From Flavobacterium sp. UBA2787 (GTDB lineage: Bacteria > Bacteroidota > Bacteroidia > Flavobacteriales > Flavobacteriaceae): 64,000 nt of DNA. Where the stretch lies: positions 186,245 through 250,244 of the forward strand of contig DEHZ01000010.1 in assembly GCA_002352205.1 (NCBI GenBank), given 5' to 3'. The translations under genes were made by a program, and so were the position numbers. This document shows, piece by piece, positions 7,897 through 15,833 of the stretch (positions within the stretch are counted from its first letter, which is position 1; each line of letters opens with the position of its first letter). The notes under the pieces are model-generated. The model ran no database searches. It was given only the letters and a program-made list of their open reading frames with translations, and had not been told where the DNA came from.

Positions 7897-8883
7897 TTAC
7901 ATTAAAATTTTATTTTCTGCTGTTATTGGCAAAGGAAGATTTTCTTCATCCAACATATCTCTTAAATCGATTTCAATTGTTCGACTCAATCCTGTAATTG
8001 GGACATCGTTTGCACTTCCTTCAAATGGATTTTCAGTACTTTCGCCTACTTTTTCCATCGATACAAAAACCCACGAAACGACGATGCTGAAAGGAATGGT
8101 TAGCCAAACGTAATGTTCACCCAATTTTTGAAATTCGTTTAACATTCCAAACGGTAACAAAATGACAAACAACCAAATAAAGAATAAATTGATACTGGCA
8201 AATTGCCGAGGATAAGGAAAGTTTTTAATTCGTTCGCATTTTCCTTGTTGGTCATATAAATCGGCTAAGCGTTTTTCCATTTCAACATATTGAAAATTTT
8301 CGATTTTTCCTTGTTGATATAATTCGGCTAATCGTTTGGATTGAAAAGCAATGAGTTGAGTGGCTCTGTTCTTTTTTGATAAGATGTACTTTTGTTCTTC
8401 TTCGGATAAATATTTTTTTAATTCTTCCTCCAACGGAATTGATTTTTCTAAAATAGTAAACAAACGGCTGTATTCAACGTTATAACTTTTGGTCATATTT
8501 TCCCAATTTCTGGGTTCTCTCAATTGATAACGCAAAGCAGTCAACCAAGCACAATGACGATAAATTAATTCCTGGTGAATAGTTTTATCCGCTATAACAA
8601 AATCTTTCGTCATCATTCCCCAAGACCGACTTGAATTGACAATTGCTCCCCAAATTTGACGAGCTTCCCATAAACGATTATAGGTTTGCGTATTTTTAAA
8701 ACCAATTATAAATGCTGCGGCTGTCCCGACTAATGCAATCGGAACCCACGGAATAGACATCCATTTGCATTCAAACACCTGAAAAAGTAGAGTAGGGATA
8801 ATGGCTAAAAATAAGAGAACATAAATGTCTCTTCTGGTCCAAAATAAAAATTCCTTGAGTGAGTATTGTCTTCCTGAGTGCAT
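7897..8883 (-). CDS. Bestrophin family anion channel
   Basis: A 328-residue inner-membrane protein of the bestrophin/UPF0187 family, which forms pentameric anion channels. Paired hydrophobic segments occur near the N-terminus (about 17-35 and 43-62) and at about 230-270, with the family segment FIIGFKNTQTYNRLWEARQIWG between them. Co-transcription with a carbonic anhydrase 18 bases downstream suggests a bicarbonate or chloride role, which is inference. Confidence 0.88.
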   Translation of the reverse strand: MHSGRQYSLKEFLFWTRRDIYVLLFLAIIPTLLFQVFECKWMSIPWVPIALVGTAAAFIIGFKNTQTYNRLWEARQIWGAIVNSSRSWGMMTKDFVIADKTIHQELIYRHCAWLTALRYQLREPRNWENMTKSYNVEYSRLFTILEKSIPLEEELKKYLSEEEQKYILSKKNRATQLIAFQSKRLAELYQQGKIENFQYVEMEKRLADLYDQQGKCERIKNFPYPRQFASINLFFIWLFVILLPFGMLNEFQKLGEHYVWLTIPFSIVVSWVFVSMEKVGESTENPFEGSANDVPITGLSRTIEIDLRDMLDEENLPLPITAENKILM

Positions 8884-8911
8884 AAATTATTTTTAATTAA
8901 CTAAGTACCGT

Positions 8912-8945
8912 TAAAAATAAAAAAAACTGTTTAAAAAACAGTTTT
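8912..8945 (-). terminator. Terminator of the Crp/Fnr gene
   Basis: AAAACTGTTT (8923-8932) and AAACAGTTTT (8936-8945) form a ten-pair stem. On the minus strand it is followed by a T-rich run, separating the regulator gene from the bestrophin operon. Confidence 0.7.
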
Positions 8946-8967
8946 AAAATATACTTTATCCAAAAAA

Positions 8968-9648
8968 TTACTCCGCCATTCGTTTTAATTTATTTTTATC
9001 TAAAATCACTATTTTTTTTCCGGTAATATCAATCAAACCTGTTTTGTTAAATTCAGAAAGTAATCGAATACAACTTTCAGTTGCCGTTCCAATCATTCCT
9101 GCTAACTCTTCTCTTGATAATTGAATGTGAAGTGAACCATCTTCATTTTTGCCAAAGGTGTCTTCTAAATAGAGCAAAGTTTCAGCTAAACGTTCTTTCA
9201 CTGTTTTTTGAGCCATTGAAACCATATGATCATCTGCGTCTTTTAAATCGCCACAAATAGTTTTCATCATATTCATCGAAAACTGGTTGTTATTGTTGAA
9301 AAACCCTAGTACTTCCGATTTAGGAATAAAACAAACCTCCATATCTTCCAAAGCTACGGCACTCAAATTCGCAGGCTCATCGCTAATCATCGAACGTTGA
9401 CCCAAAAGTTCACCGGGTTTAACCAATTTTACAATTTGATCTTTTCCGTTGGCACTTAACTTAGATAGTTTACAAACACCATCTTTAATGCAGTATATAC
9501 CATTAACAGATTCACCTTCTTCAAAAATAGGTTCACCTTTTTTTATGGTGTAAGATGTTTTACAATTAGCCATTTTTAATAGCTCATCTTTGTTTAGGGC
9601 TTTTAATGAACTGAATTCCCTCACAATACATTGTTCACATTTGCTCAT
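8968..9648 (-). CDS. Crp/Fnr family transcriptional regulator
   Basis: A 226-residue regulator with a cyclic-nucleotide-binding fold (about 20-130), a dimerisation helix (about 132-160) and a winged helix-turn-helix (about 176-210). The recognition helix TATESCIRLLSEF places E191 and R195 in the ExxxR arrangement that in CRP and FNR reads a TGA half-site core. Cysteines C4 and C7 near the N-terminus recall FNR, but the third FNR cysteine is not at the usual spacing, so an iron-sulfur cluster is uncertain. It is divergent from the cbb3 cluster and shares a TGACAAATATCA dyad with it. It is the best candidate activator for the cco genes and hemN. Confidence 0.85.
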   Translation of the reverse strand: MSKCEQCIVREFSSLKALNKDELLKMANCKTSYTIKKGEPIFEEGESVNGIYCIKDGVCKLSKLSANGKDQIVKLVKPGELLGQRSMISDEPANLSAVALEDMEVCFIPKSEVLGFFNNNNQFSMNMMKTICGDLKDADDHMVSMAQKTVKERLAETLLYLEDTFGKNEDGSLHIQLSREELAGMIGTATESCIRLLSEFNKTGLIDITGKKIVILDKNKLKRMAE

Positions 9649-9673
9649 TACTATTTAGATTTATTGGTATTTA

Positions 9674-9681
9674 CAAAGATA
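9674..9681 (-). promoter_or_regulatory. -7 element of the Crp/Fnr gene
   Basis: On the minus strand this reads TATCTTTG, matching TAnnTTTG. The dyad at 9691-9702 lies just upstream on this strand, where RNA polymerase would sit, so binding there could repress the regulator's own gene. Confidence 0.6.
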
Positions 9682-9690
9682 ATTAAAGTA

Positions 9691-9702
9691 TGACAAATAT
9701 CA
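9691..9702. promoter_or_regulatory. CRP/FNR-type binding site before ccoI
   Basis: The dyad TGACAAATATCA extends to TATGA...TCATA on both sides. Its centre, 9696.5, is 36.5 bases before the G of the ccoI -7 element AACCTTTG (9726-9733). That places it near -41.5, the class II activator position. The same spacing is found at 12177 and 22541. Confidence 0.75.
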
Positions 9703-9755
9703 TATTTTAATTTTCATCCTTTTGCAACCTTTGTTACAGGTAAAATGAGCAAATT

Positions 9756-12179
9756 ATGAACACTGGAAATTGTTTCCATTGTGGTTTAGAAATCAACAAA
9801 AAAGAAGAGATTATTTATGATGAAAAAAGTTTCTGTTGTAACGGTTGTAAGACGGTTTATGAAATTTTTAGTCAAAATGATTTATCATGTTATTATGATT
9901 TTCAAGCATCTCCAGGTGCAACACCACTTGACATTAAAGGCAAATATGATTTTTTAGACAATGAAGATATTGTTTCAAAACTTCTCGAATTCCAAGAGGA
10001 TGCAACACACATTGTTTCACTCTATATTCCTCATATACACTGTAGTTCGTGTATTTGGATTTTGGAAAATCTACAGAAACTTCAGCAGGGAATAAACACT
10101 TCTCAAGTAAATTTTCCGGAGAAAAGAGTTAGAATTACATTCAATCCCGAAGAAACTTCATTAAAGAAAATTGTGGAACTTCTCTGTTCCATTGGTTATG
10201 AACCGTACATCAGTTTAGACAATTTTGATGAAGGTAAAAAAGTCATCGATCGAAGTTTGATTTACAAAATTGGCGTTGCTTTTTTCTGTTTTGGAAATAT
10301 TATGTTGCTTTCCTTTCCGGAATATTTTGAAGTAGAAGAATATTGGATAAATGAATACCGAGGATTTTTCCGTTGGTTGATATTTGCTATTTCGCTTCCG
10401 GCCTTCTTTTATTCGGCAAGCGGATATTATGTTTCGGCATACAAAAGCATCAAATCGGGAATGCTCAACATCGACATTCCGATCGCGTTGGGAATTGTGG
10501 TGATGTTTATCAGAAGTACGGTTGATATCGTTTTTGATTACGGACAAGGTTTTTTTGATAGCATGACCGGACTCATTTTCTTTATGCTTTTGGGAAAATT
10601 ATTTCAGCAAAAAACATACGATTTTCTTTCTTTTGAAAGGGATTATAAATCGTACTTTCCGATTGCAATTACTAAGATTTTAGCAGATGGTTCAGAAACT
10701 TCTGTTCAAGTGTATGATATTCAAAAAGGCGATCGACTTTTAATTAGAAATCAAGAATTAATTCCGGTAGATGGCATTTTAATTTCCGAAAAAGCATCTA
10801 TTGATTATAGTTTCGTCACGGGCGAAGCAGTTGCCATCGAAAAAAAATCAGGCGATAAAATTTTCGCAGGCGGAAAACAAATGGGCAAAGTAATCGAAAT
10901 TGAAGTGCTTTTTTCGGTTTCTCAAAGTTACCTTACTCAATTGTGGAGTAACGATGTTTTTCAGAAGAAAATCGATATAAAACACAAAACAATCACAGAT
11001 AAAATCAGTCGATATTTCACACCGGCTTTGCTTGGTTTAGCAATTATTTCTTTTTTGTATTGGATTTTCATTGATACCAACACAGCCTTTAATGTTTTTA
11101 CAGCAATTTTGATTGTAGCTTGTCCGTGTGCATTGGCATTAACCGCTCCATTTACGTTGGGAAATGTGTTACGAATTTTAGGCAAACGAAAATTCTATCT
11201 AAAAAATGCCATTGTTATTGAACAATTAGCCAAAGTAGATAGTATCGTTTTTGATAAAACAGGAACCATTACAACCAATAAAAAAACGTCTATCACTTAT
11301 GAAGGAACTCCTTTAACTGATTTTGATTTAAAGTTATTGAACAATGCTCTTCGAGGTTCCAATCATCCCTTGAGCAGGCGGTTGTATGAATTTATTCCTA
11401 ACCAAATTAAACTTATTCCAACTCATTTTGAAGAAATAATTGGAAAAGGAATTTATGCCGAAATAAATGGCAATACCATCAAATTGGGTTCTTCACAGTT
11501 TTTAAAAACTATGACTGAAAACACGCATAAGAAAACCAAAGTGCATGTAGAAATTAATGGTGTTTATAAAGGAAGTTATGTGTTTAATAATCAATATCGT
11601 GAAGGTTTAGAGCAATTATTTCATCAGTTATCAAAGAAATATAATCTGATTATTTTATCAGGTGATAATGATGGAGAGCGAAAAATTTTAGAGAAAATGC
11701 TTCCATCCACTACGAAATTGGTTTTCAATCAAAAGCCGGAACAAAAACTGGAATACATTGAAGAACTTCAAAAACAAGGTAAAAATGTTATGATGATTGG
11801 CGATGGTTTAAATGATGCCGGAGCATTGGCACAAAGTAACATCGGGATTTCTATTTCCGAAAATGTTAATGTTTTTTCGCCCGCTTGTGACGGAATTTTG
11901 GATGCTTCTCAGTTTCAAAAAATTGGATTTTTTATGAACTATTCTAAAAAAGCTATGAAAACGATTTTTATGAGTTTCGGACTTTCCTTAGCGTACAATG
12001 TCGTTGGATTGACGTATGCAGTTTCTGGTAATTTATCGCCTTTAGTGGCAGCGATTATTATGCCATTGAGCACCATTACTATAGTAAGTTTTGTAACGAT
12101 TATGACAAATTTTTATGCACGAAACTCGCAACCCGCAACCCGTAACTTTCAACCCGCAACAAAAAATAATCCTGCATGA
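9756..12179 (+). CDS. ccoI: Copper-transporting P-type ATPase of cbb3 oxidase assembly
   Basis: An 807-residue P1B-ATPase of the FixI/CcoI type that delivers copper for the cbb3 haem-copper centre. The N-terminal cysteine cluster (C6, C9, C27, C28, C31) is typical of CcoI and is followed by an HMA domain with HCSSC (C96, C99). The ion-path motif CPC is at 456-458, the phosphorylated DKTGT at 500-504 and the GDGLNDAGAL hinge motif near the C-terminus. The last 20 residues (RNSQPATRNFQPATKNNPA) are encoded by a short-period repeat tract and look like a late addition. It heads the cco cluster, and its stop codon overlaps the next FNR-type site. A five-codon ATG-to-TGA mini-frame (9745-9759) overlaps the start. 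Confidence 0.93.
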   Translation: MNTGNCFHCGLEINKKEEIIYDEKSFCCNGCKTVYEIFSQNDLSCYYDFQASPGATPLDIKGKYDFLDNEDIVSKLLEFQEDATHIVSLYIPHIHCSSCIWILENLQKLQQGINTSQVNFPEKRVRITFNPEETSLKKIVELLCSIGYEPYISLDNFDEGKKVIDRSLIYKIGVAFFCFGNIMLLSFPEYFEVEEYWINEYRGFFRWLIFAISLPAFFYSASGYYVSAYKSIKSGMLNIDIPIALGIVVMFIRSTVDIVFDYGQGFFDSMTGLIFFMLLGKLFQQKTYDFLSFERDYKSYFPIAITKILADGSETSVQVYDIQKGDRLLIRNQELIPVDGILISEKASIDYSFVTGEAVAIEKKSGDKIFAGGKQMGKVIEIEVLFSVSQSYLTQLWSNDVFQKKIDIKHKTITDKISRYFTPALLGLAIISFLYWIFIDTNTAFNVFTAILIVACPCALALTAPFTLGNVLRILGKRKFYLKNAIVIEQLAKVDSIVFDKTGTITTNKKTSITYEGTPLTDFDLKLLNNALRGSNHPLSRRLYEFIPNQIKLIPTHFEEIIGKGIYAEINGNTIKLGSSQFLKTMTENTHKKTKVHVEINGVYKGSYVFNNQYREGLEQLFHQLSKKYNLIILSGDNDGERKILEKMLPSTTKLVFNQKPEQKLEYIEELQKQGKNVMMIGDGLNDAGALAQSNIGISISENVNVFSPACDGILDASQFQKIGFFMNYSKKAMKTIFMSFGLSLAYNVVGLTYAVSGNLSPLVAAIIMPLSTITIVSFVTIMTNFYARNSQPATRNFQPATKNNPA
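12121..12160 (+). repeat. Short-period tract inside the ccoI 3' end
   Basis: The DNA repeats near-copies of CAACCCG and GTAACTTT with a period of about 7-9 bases. It shares the 15-mer GAAACTCGCAACCCG with the reverse complement of the tract at 34697-34760. Here it is translated into the tail of CcoI. Confidence 0.65.
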
Positions 12180-12188
12180 CAATTATCA
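12177..12188. promoter_or_regulatory. CRP/FNR-type binding site before ccoS
   Basis: TGACAATTATCA overlaps the TGA stop of ccoI. Its centre, 12182.5, is 36.5 bases before the G of the consensus -7 element TAATTTTG (12212-12219). This marks an internal regulated promoter for ccoS and the structural oxidase genes. Confidence 0.75.
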
Positions 12189-12211
12189 TATTTTATAAAA
12201 TCGAGTAAGTC

Positions 12212-12219
12212 TAATTTTG
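12212..12219 (+). promoter_or_regulatory. -7 element of the ccoS-ccoNO transcript
   Basis: TAATTTTG is a perfect TAnnTTTG match, 18 bases before the ccoS ATG. Confidence 0.65.
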
Positions 12220-12237
12220 TTAACATAAATTTAAGGT

Positions 12238-12432
12238 ATGGGCGTCATTTACATTTTAATCACTATCAGCATTATTGTAGCTATTTTTTTTCTGTATGCA
12301 TTTATAAGAGCAGTAAAAAAAGGGCAGTATGATGATGACTACACTCCATCAGTCAGAATGCTTTTTGACGATGAACTCAAAATCTCAACAAACAAAAAAC
12401 CAATACAAACAATTAAAGAAAAACAAGTATAA
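12238..12432 (+). CDS. ccoS: cbb3-type oxidase assembly protein CcoS
   Basis: A 64-residue membrane protein with one N-terminal transmembrane helix (MGVIYILITISIIVAIFFLYAF) and the CcoS/FixS pattern of a short basic then acidic tail (KKGQYDDDYTPSVRMLFDDE). CcoS is needed for cofactor insertion into the cbb3 core. It lies between ccoI and ccoNO, two bases before the latter, the usual position. Confidence 0.92.
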   Translation: MGVIYILITISIIVAIFFLYAFIRAVKKGQYDDDYTPSVRMLFDDELKISTNKKPIQTIKEKQV

Positions 12433-12434
12433 TT

Positions 12435-14627
12435 ATGGAGATGCAACAATTTTATTACGACAACAAAATTGTAAAGAAGTTCCTCTACGCCTGTATCATC
12501 TTTGGTGTAGTCGGAATGTTAGTAGGCCTCATCTTGGCCATCATGTTTTTATTTCCCAATTTAACCGATGGAATCTCGTTCCTAAGTTTTGGTAGATTAA
12601 GACCTTTACATACCAACGCAGTAATCTTTGCCTTCGTTGGAAACGCCATTTTTGCCGGAGTATATTATTCAATGCAACGATTGCTAAAAACCAGAATGTA
12701 CAGTGATTTATTGAGTAACATCAACTTTTGGGGATGGCAATTAATCATTGTTGCGGCTGCAATTACGTTACCATTAGGGTATTCAACTTCTAAAGAATAT
12801 GCCGAATTAGAATGGCCAATTGATATTGCCATTGCTTTAATTTGGATGGTATTTGGTATTAATATGATTATGACAATTCTAAAACGTAGAGAGCGTCATA
12901 TTTATGTAGCGATTTGGTTTTATATCGCCACATTTGTAACAGTTGCTATTCTTCACATTTTTAATAGTTTAGAATTACCGGTTTCCGGTTTAAAAAGTTA
13001 TTCGGTATATGCCGGCGTTCAAGATGCTTTGGTGCAATGGTGGTACGGACACAATGCTGTTGCCTTTTTCTTAACAACACCATTCTTGGGATTGATGTAT
13101 TACTTTGTTCCTAAAGTGGCAAACCGTCCTGTTTATTCATACCGATTATCTATCATTCACTTTTGGTCGTTGATTTTCATTTATATCTGGGCCGGACCTC
13201 ACCATTTATTATACACAGCTTTACCGGATTGGGCTCAAAACTTAGGAGTTGTTTTCTCTGTGATGTTAATTGCTCCATCTTGGGGTGGTATGATTAACGG
13301 ACTTCTAACATTAAGAGGTGTTTGGGATAAAGTTAGAACAGATGCCGTGTTAAAATTCTTTGTTGTTGCAATCACCGGTTATGGTATGGCAACGTTTGAA
13401 GGACCAATGCTTTCGCTTAAAAACGTTAACGCTATTGCTCACTTTACTGATTGGATTATTGCACACGTTCACGTTGGAGCATTAGCTTGGAACGGATTTA
13501 TGACTTTTGGTATGATCTATTGGTTAATACCTAGAATGACCAAAACCAAATTATATTCTGAAAAATTAGCCAATTTCCATTTCTGGATTGGAACATTAGG
13601 AATCATTTTATATGCTTTACCATTATATGTTGCCGGATTTACCCAAGCTTCTATGTGGAAACAATTCAATCCAGACGGAACTTTAGTATATGGTAACTTC
13701 CTTGAAACAGTTACGCAAATCATGCCAATGTATTGGATGCGTGCCATCGGAGGAACTTTATATGTTGCAGGTTTACTAGTTTTAGTATATAACGTAATCA
13801 AAACAGTTGCTGCCGGTTCAAAAGTAGAAGATGAATTAGCCGAAGCACCAGCCTTAGCCGTAATTTCTTCAAAAAGAATGAAAGGTGAAAAATGGCACTC
13901 TTGGTTAGAAAGAAGACCAATTCAATTTACAGTTTTATCGCTAGTAGCAATTTTAATTGGAGGTATAATTCAAATTATTCCAACTATAGTAGTGAAATCT
14001 AATATTCCAACTATTGCTTCTGTAAAACCATATACACCAATGGAATTAGAAGGTCGTGATTTATATATCCGTGAAGGTTGTGTGGGCTGTCACTCGCAAA
14101 TGATTCGTCCGTTCCGTTCAGAAGTAGAACGTTATGGTGAATATTCAAAAGGAGGAGAATATGTATATGATCACCCATTCTTGTGGGGTTCTAAACGTAC
14201 AGGTCCGGATTTACATAGAGTTGGAGCCAAATACAATGATAACTGGCACTTTAACCACATGTGGGATCCACAAAGTACATCTCCGGGTTCAATCATGCCA
14301 GGCTACAAATGGATGTATGATAATAAGCCGATGGATTATTCATTAATTGAGAAAAAAATGGAAGTGATGGTAACGTTAGGTGTTCCTTATACAGAAGAGG
14401 ATATTAAAAATGCCAGAAAATCCATTGATGAACAAGGTGCTTTAATCGAAAAAAATCTTCATGCCGATCCTGATTTTGTAAAATCGTATGAAGAAAGTAA
14501 AAAGAATGCAGCAACTCGTGGAGAAGAATTTGTTCCGATGAAAGACAGAGAAATTACAGCGTTAATTGCCTATCTGCAACGTTTAGGAACTGATATTAAA
14601 GTAAAAGAAACTGTTCAAAATAAATAG
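12435..14627 (+). CDS. ccoNO: cbb3-type cytochrome c oxidase, fused subunits I and II
   Basis: A 730-residue fusion of the catalytic subunit CcoN (about 1-470, twelve or so transmembrane helices) and the mono-haem subunit CcoO (about 500-730). CcoN shows the haem and copper ligand regions HTNAVIFAFVGN, WWYGHNAVAFF, GPHHLLYTALP and AHVHVGALAWNG. CcoO shows EGCVGCHSQMIRPFRSE, with the CxxCH haem c motif, and the distal methionine region PGSIMPGYKWM. The enzyme reduces oxygen at low concentration and pumps protons. The N-O fusion is usual in Bacteroidota. It starts two bases after ccoS and is followed by ccoQ. Confidence 0.97.
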   Translation: MEMQQFYYDNKIVKKFLYACIIFGVVGMLVGLILAIMFLFPNLTDGISFLSFGRLRPLHTNAVIFAFVGNAIFAGVYYSMQRLLKTRMYSDLLSNINFWGWQLIIVAAAITLPLGYSTSKEYAELEWPIDIAIALIWMVFGINMIMTILKRRERHIYVAIWFYIATFVTVAILHIFNSLELPVSGLKSYSVYAGVQDALVQWWYGHNAVAFFLTTPFLGLMYYFVPKVANRPVYSYRLSIIHFWSLIFIYIWAGPHHLLYTALPDWAQNLGVVFSVMLIAPSWGGMINGLLTLRGVWDKVRTDAVLKFFVVAITGYGMATFEGPMLSLKNVNAIAHFTDWIIAHVHVGALAWNGFMTFGMIYWLIPRMTKTKLYSEKLANFHFWIGTLGIILYALPLYVAGFTQASMWKQFNPDGTLVYGNFLETVTQIMPMYWMRAIGGTLYVAGLLVLVYNVIKTVAAGSKVEDELAEAPALAVISSKRMKGEKWHSWLERRPIQFTVLSLVAILIGGIIQIIPTIVVKSNIPTIASVKPYTPMELEGRDLYIREGCVGCHSQMIRPFRSEVERYGEYSKGGEYVYDHPFLWGSKRTGPDLHRVGAKYNDNWHFNHMWDPQSTSPGSIMPGYKWMYDNKPMDYSLIEKKMEVMVTLGVPYTEEDIKNARKSIDEQGALIEKNLHADPDFVKSYEESKKNAATRGEEFVPMKDREITALIAYLQRLGTDIKVKETVQNK

Positions 14628-14629
14628 TC

Positions 14630-14803
14630 ATGCTAAAGTTTATCAAACACCACATGGATACGATTGTAGGAATTGAAATATATCCTATCATCTCATTGAG
14701 CATTTTCTTTCTATTCTTTGTATTGCTTTTAGTATGGGTATTTTCCTATAGCAAAGAAACAATCAATGAACTAGGTGATATACCTTTAAAAGAAGATAAT
14801 TAG
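14630..14803 (+). CDS. ccoQ: Small CcoQ-like cbb3 oxidase subunit
   Basis: A 57-residue frame from the ATG at 14630 to the TAG at 14801-14803, beginning MLKFIKHHMDTIVGIEIYP. It has one transmembrane helix (about residues 19-40, ISLSIFFLFFVLLLVWVFSY) and a short acidic tail. Size, topology and position between ccoNO and ccoP fit CcoQ/FixQ, which stabilises the oxidase complex. It starts two bases after the ccoNO stop, which suggests translational coupling. Sequence similarity to CcoQ is limited, so the call rests mainly on context. Confidence 0.8.
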   Translation: MLKFIKHHMDTIVGIEIYPIISLSIFFLFFVLLLVWVFSYSKETINELGDIPLKEDN

Positions 14804-14825
14804 TAAAACCTATTAAACGTAAAAA

Positions 14826-15782
14826 ATGAAAAAATTAATTCCATCATACGTCAGAGTTCCATTGATTTTTGCCCTTGTAATGGGTGCAATGGAATATTTT
14901 ATAGACTCAGGAGACAAACCGGCTTTTATCGAGTACCCAATGGTTGCCTTATTTTTAGGAGTTTTCCTTTTCTTATTGGTCGCTATAGAAATTGTAGTAA
15001 GTGCCGTAGATAAAGTAACCTACCACATGCTCTCTGAAGAACAGAAAAAACAATTGGAGGAAGCACAGTCATTACCTTTCACGGAAAGTGCTTTTTATCA
15101 AAGTTTGTCAAAAAAATTAACTCGTTCTAAAGAAATCGAAGAAGAGCACGATATATTGCTGGACCACGATTATGACGGCATCAAAGAATTAGACAATGTA
15201 TTGCCACCTTGGTGGGTGAATTTGTTCTATTTAACTATCATTTTTGCCATTATTTATTTGGTGAGATTCCACATATATAATGATTATGATCAAGCTTCGG
15301 AATTTGAAACCGAAATGGCTATCGCAAAAGCAGAGGTTGAAAAATATAAATTAACGGCTCCGGACTTAATGGATAAGGATAAAGTTACTTTATTAACAGA
15401 TGCTACTGCATTAGCAGAAGGTAAAAAATTATATGAAACAAATTGTGTAGCTTGTCACAAACCAGATGGAGGAGGTTCTATCGGACCAAACCTTACAGAT
15501 GAGCATTGGATTTTAGGCGGAGGTATTAAAAACGTCTTCAATACATTAATGGAAGGTGGTCGCGAAGGAAAAGGTATGGTGTCGTGGAAAGCCACCATAA
15601 AACCGTCTGATTTGCAAAAAGTAGCCAGTTATGTTTTATCACTTCAAGGAACAAATCCACCAGATGCAAAACCTGCCGAAGGAGATATTTGGGTTGATGA
15701 AAATGCACCAAAAACTGAAACAAGTAAAGATTCTACTGTTACAGATTCTACCAAAACAGTGGCAGAAGTTGCCATAAAATAA
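14826..15782 (+). CDS. ccoP: cbb3-type cytochrome c oxidase subunit III (one-haem CcoP)
   Basis: A 318-residue membrane-anchored cytochrome c. Two hydrophobic helices lie near the N-terminus (about 9-28 and 36-58) and another at about 132-148, preceded by the PPWWVNLFY motif typical of CcoP. Only one haem-binding motif is present, C207-VA-C210-H211, whereas proteobacterial CcoP has two. The tail beyond residue 290 is acidic and low in complexity. It passes electrons to the fused CcoNO. A perfect hairpin follows the stop codon before ccoG. Confidence 0.93.
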   Translation: MKKLIPSYVRVPLIFALVMGAMEYFIDSGDKPAFIEYPMVALFLGVFLFLLVAIEIVVSAVDKVTYHMLSEEQKKQLEEAQSLPFTESAFYQSLSKKLTRSKEIEEEHDILLDHDYDGIKELDNVLPPWWVNLFYLTIIFAIIYLVRFHIYNDYDQASEFETEMAIAKAEVEKYKLTAPDLMDKDKVTLLTDATALAEGKKLYETNCVACHKPDGGGSIGPNLTDEHWILGGGIKNVFNTLMEGGREGKGMVSWKATIKPSDLQKVASYVLSLQGTNPPDAKPAEGDIWVDENAPKTETSKDSTVTDSTKTVAEVAIK

Positions 15783-15786
15783 AAAA

Positions 15787-15816
15787 TACAAATCCCGTTT
15801 CAAAGCGGGATTTGTA
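15787..15816 (+). terminator. Hairpin between ccoP and ccoG
   Basis: A perfect 11-pair stem (TACAAATCCCG with CGGGATTTGTA) with an eight-base loop. It is followed by AAATTTAAAA rather than a T run, so it is more likely a partial terminator or an mRNA-processing or stability hairpin. Confidence 0.6.
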
Positions 15817-15833
15817 AATTTAAAAACAAAAGC

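Noticed and set aside
10215-10547. Minus-strand 110-codon frame inside ccoI
   Set aside because: It is antisense to conserved P-type ATPase coding sequence and has no independent support.
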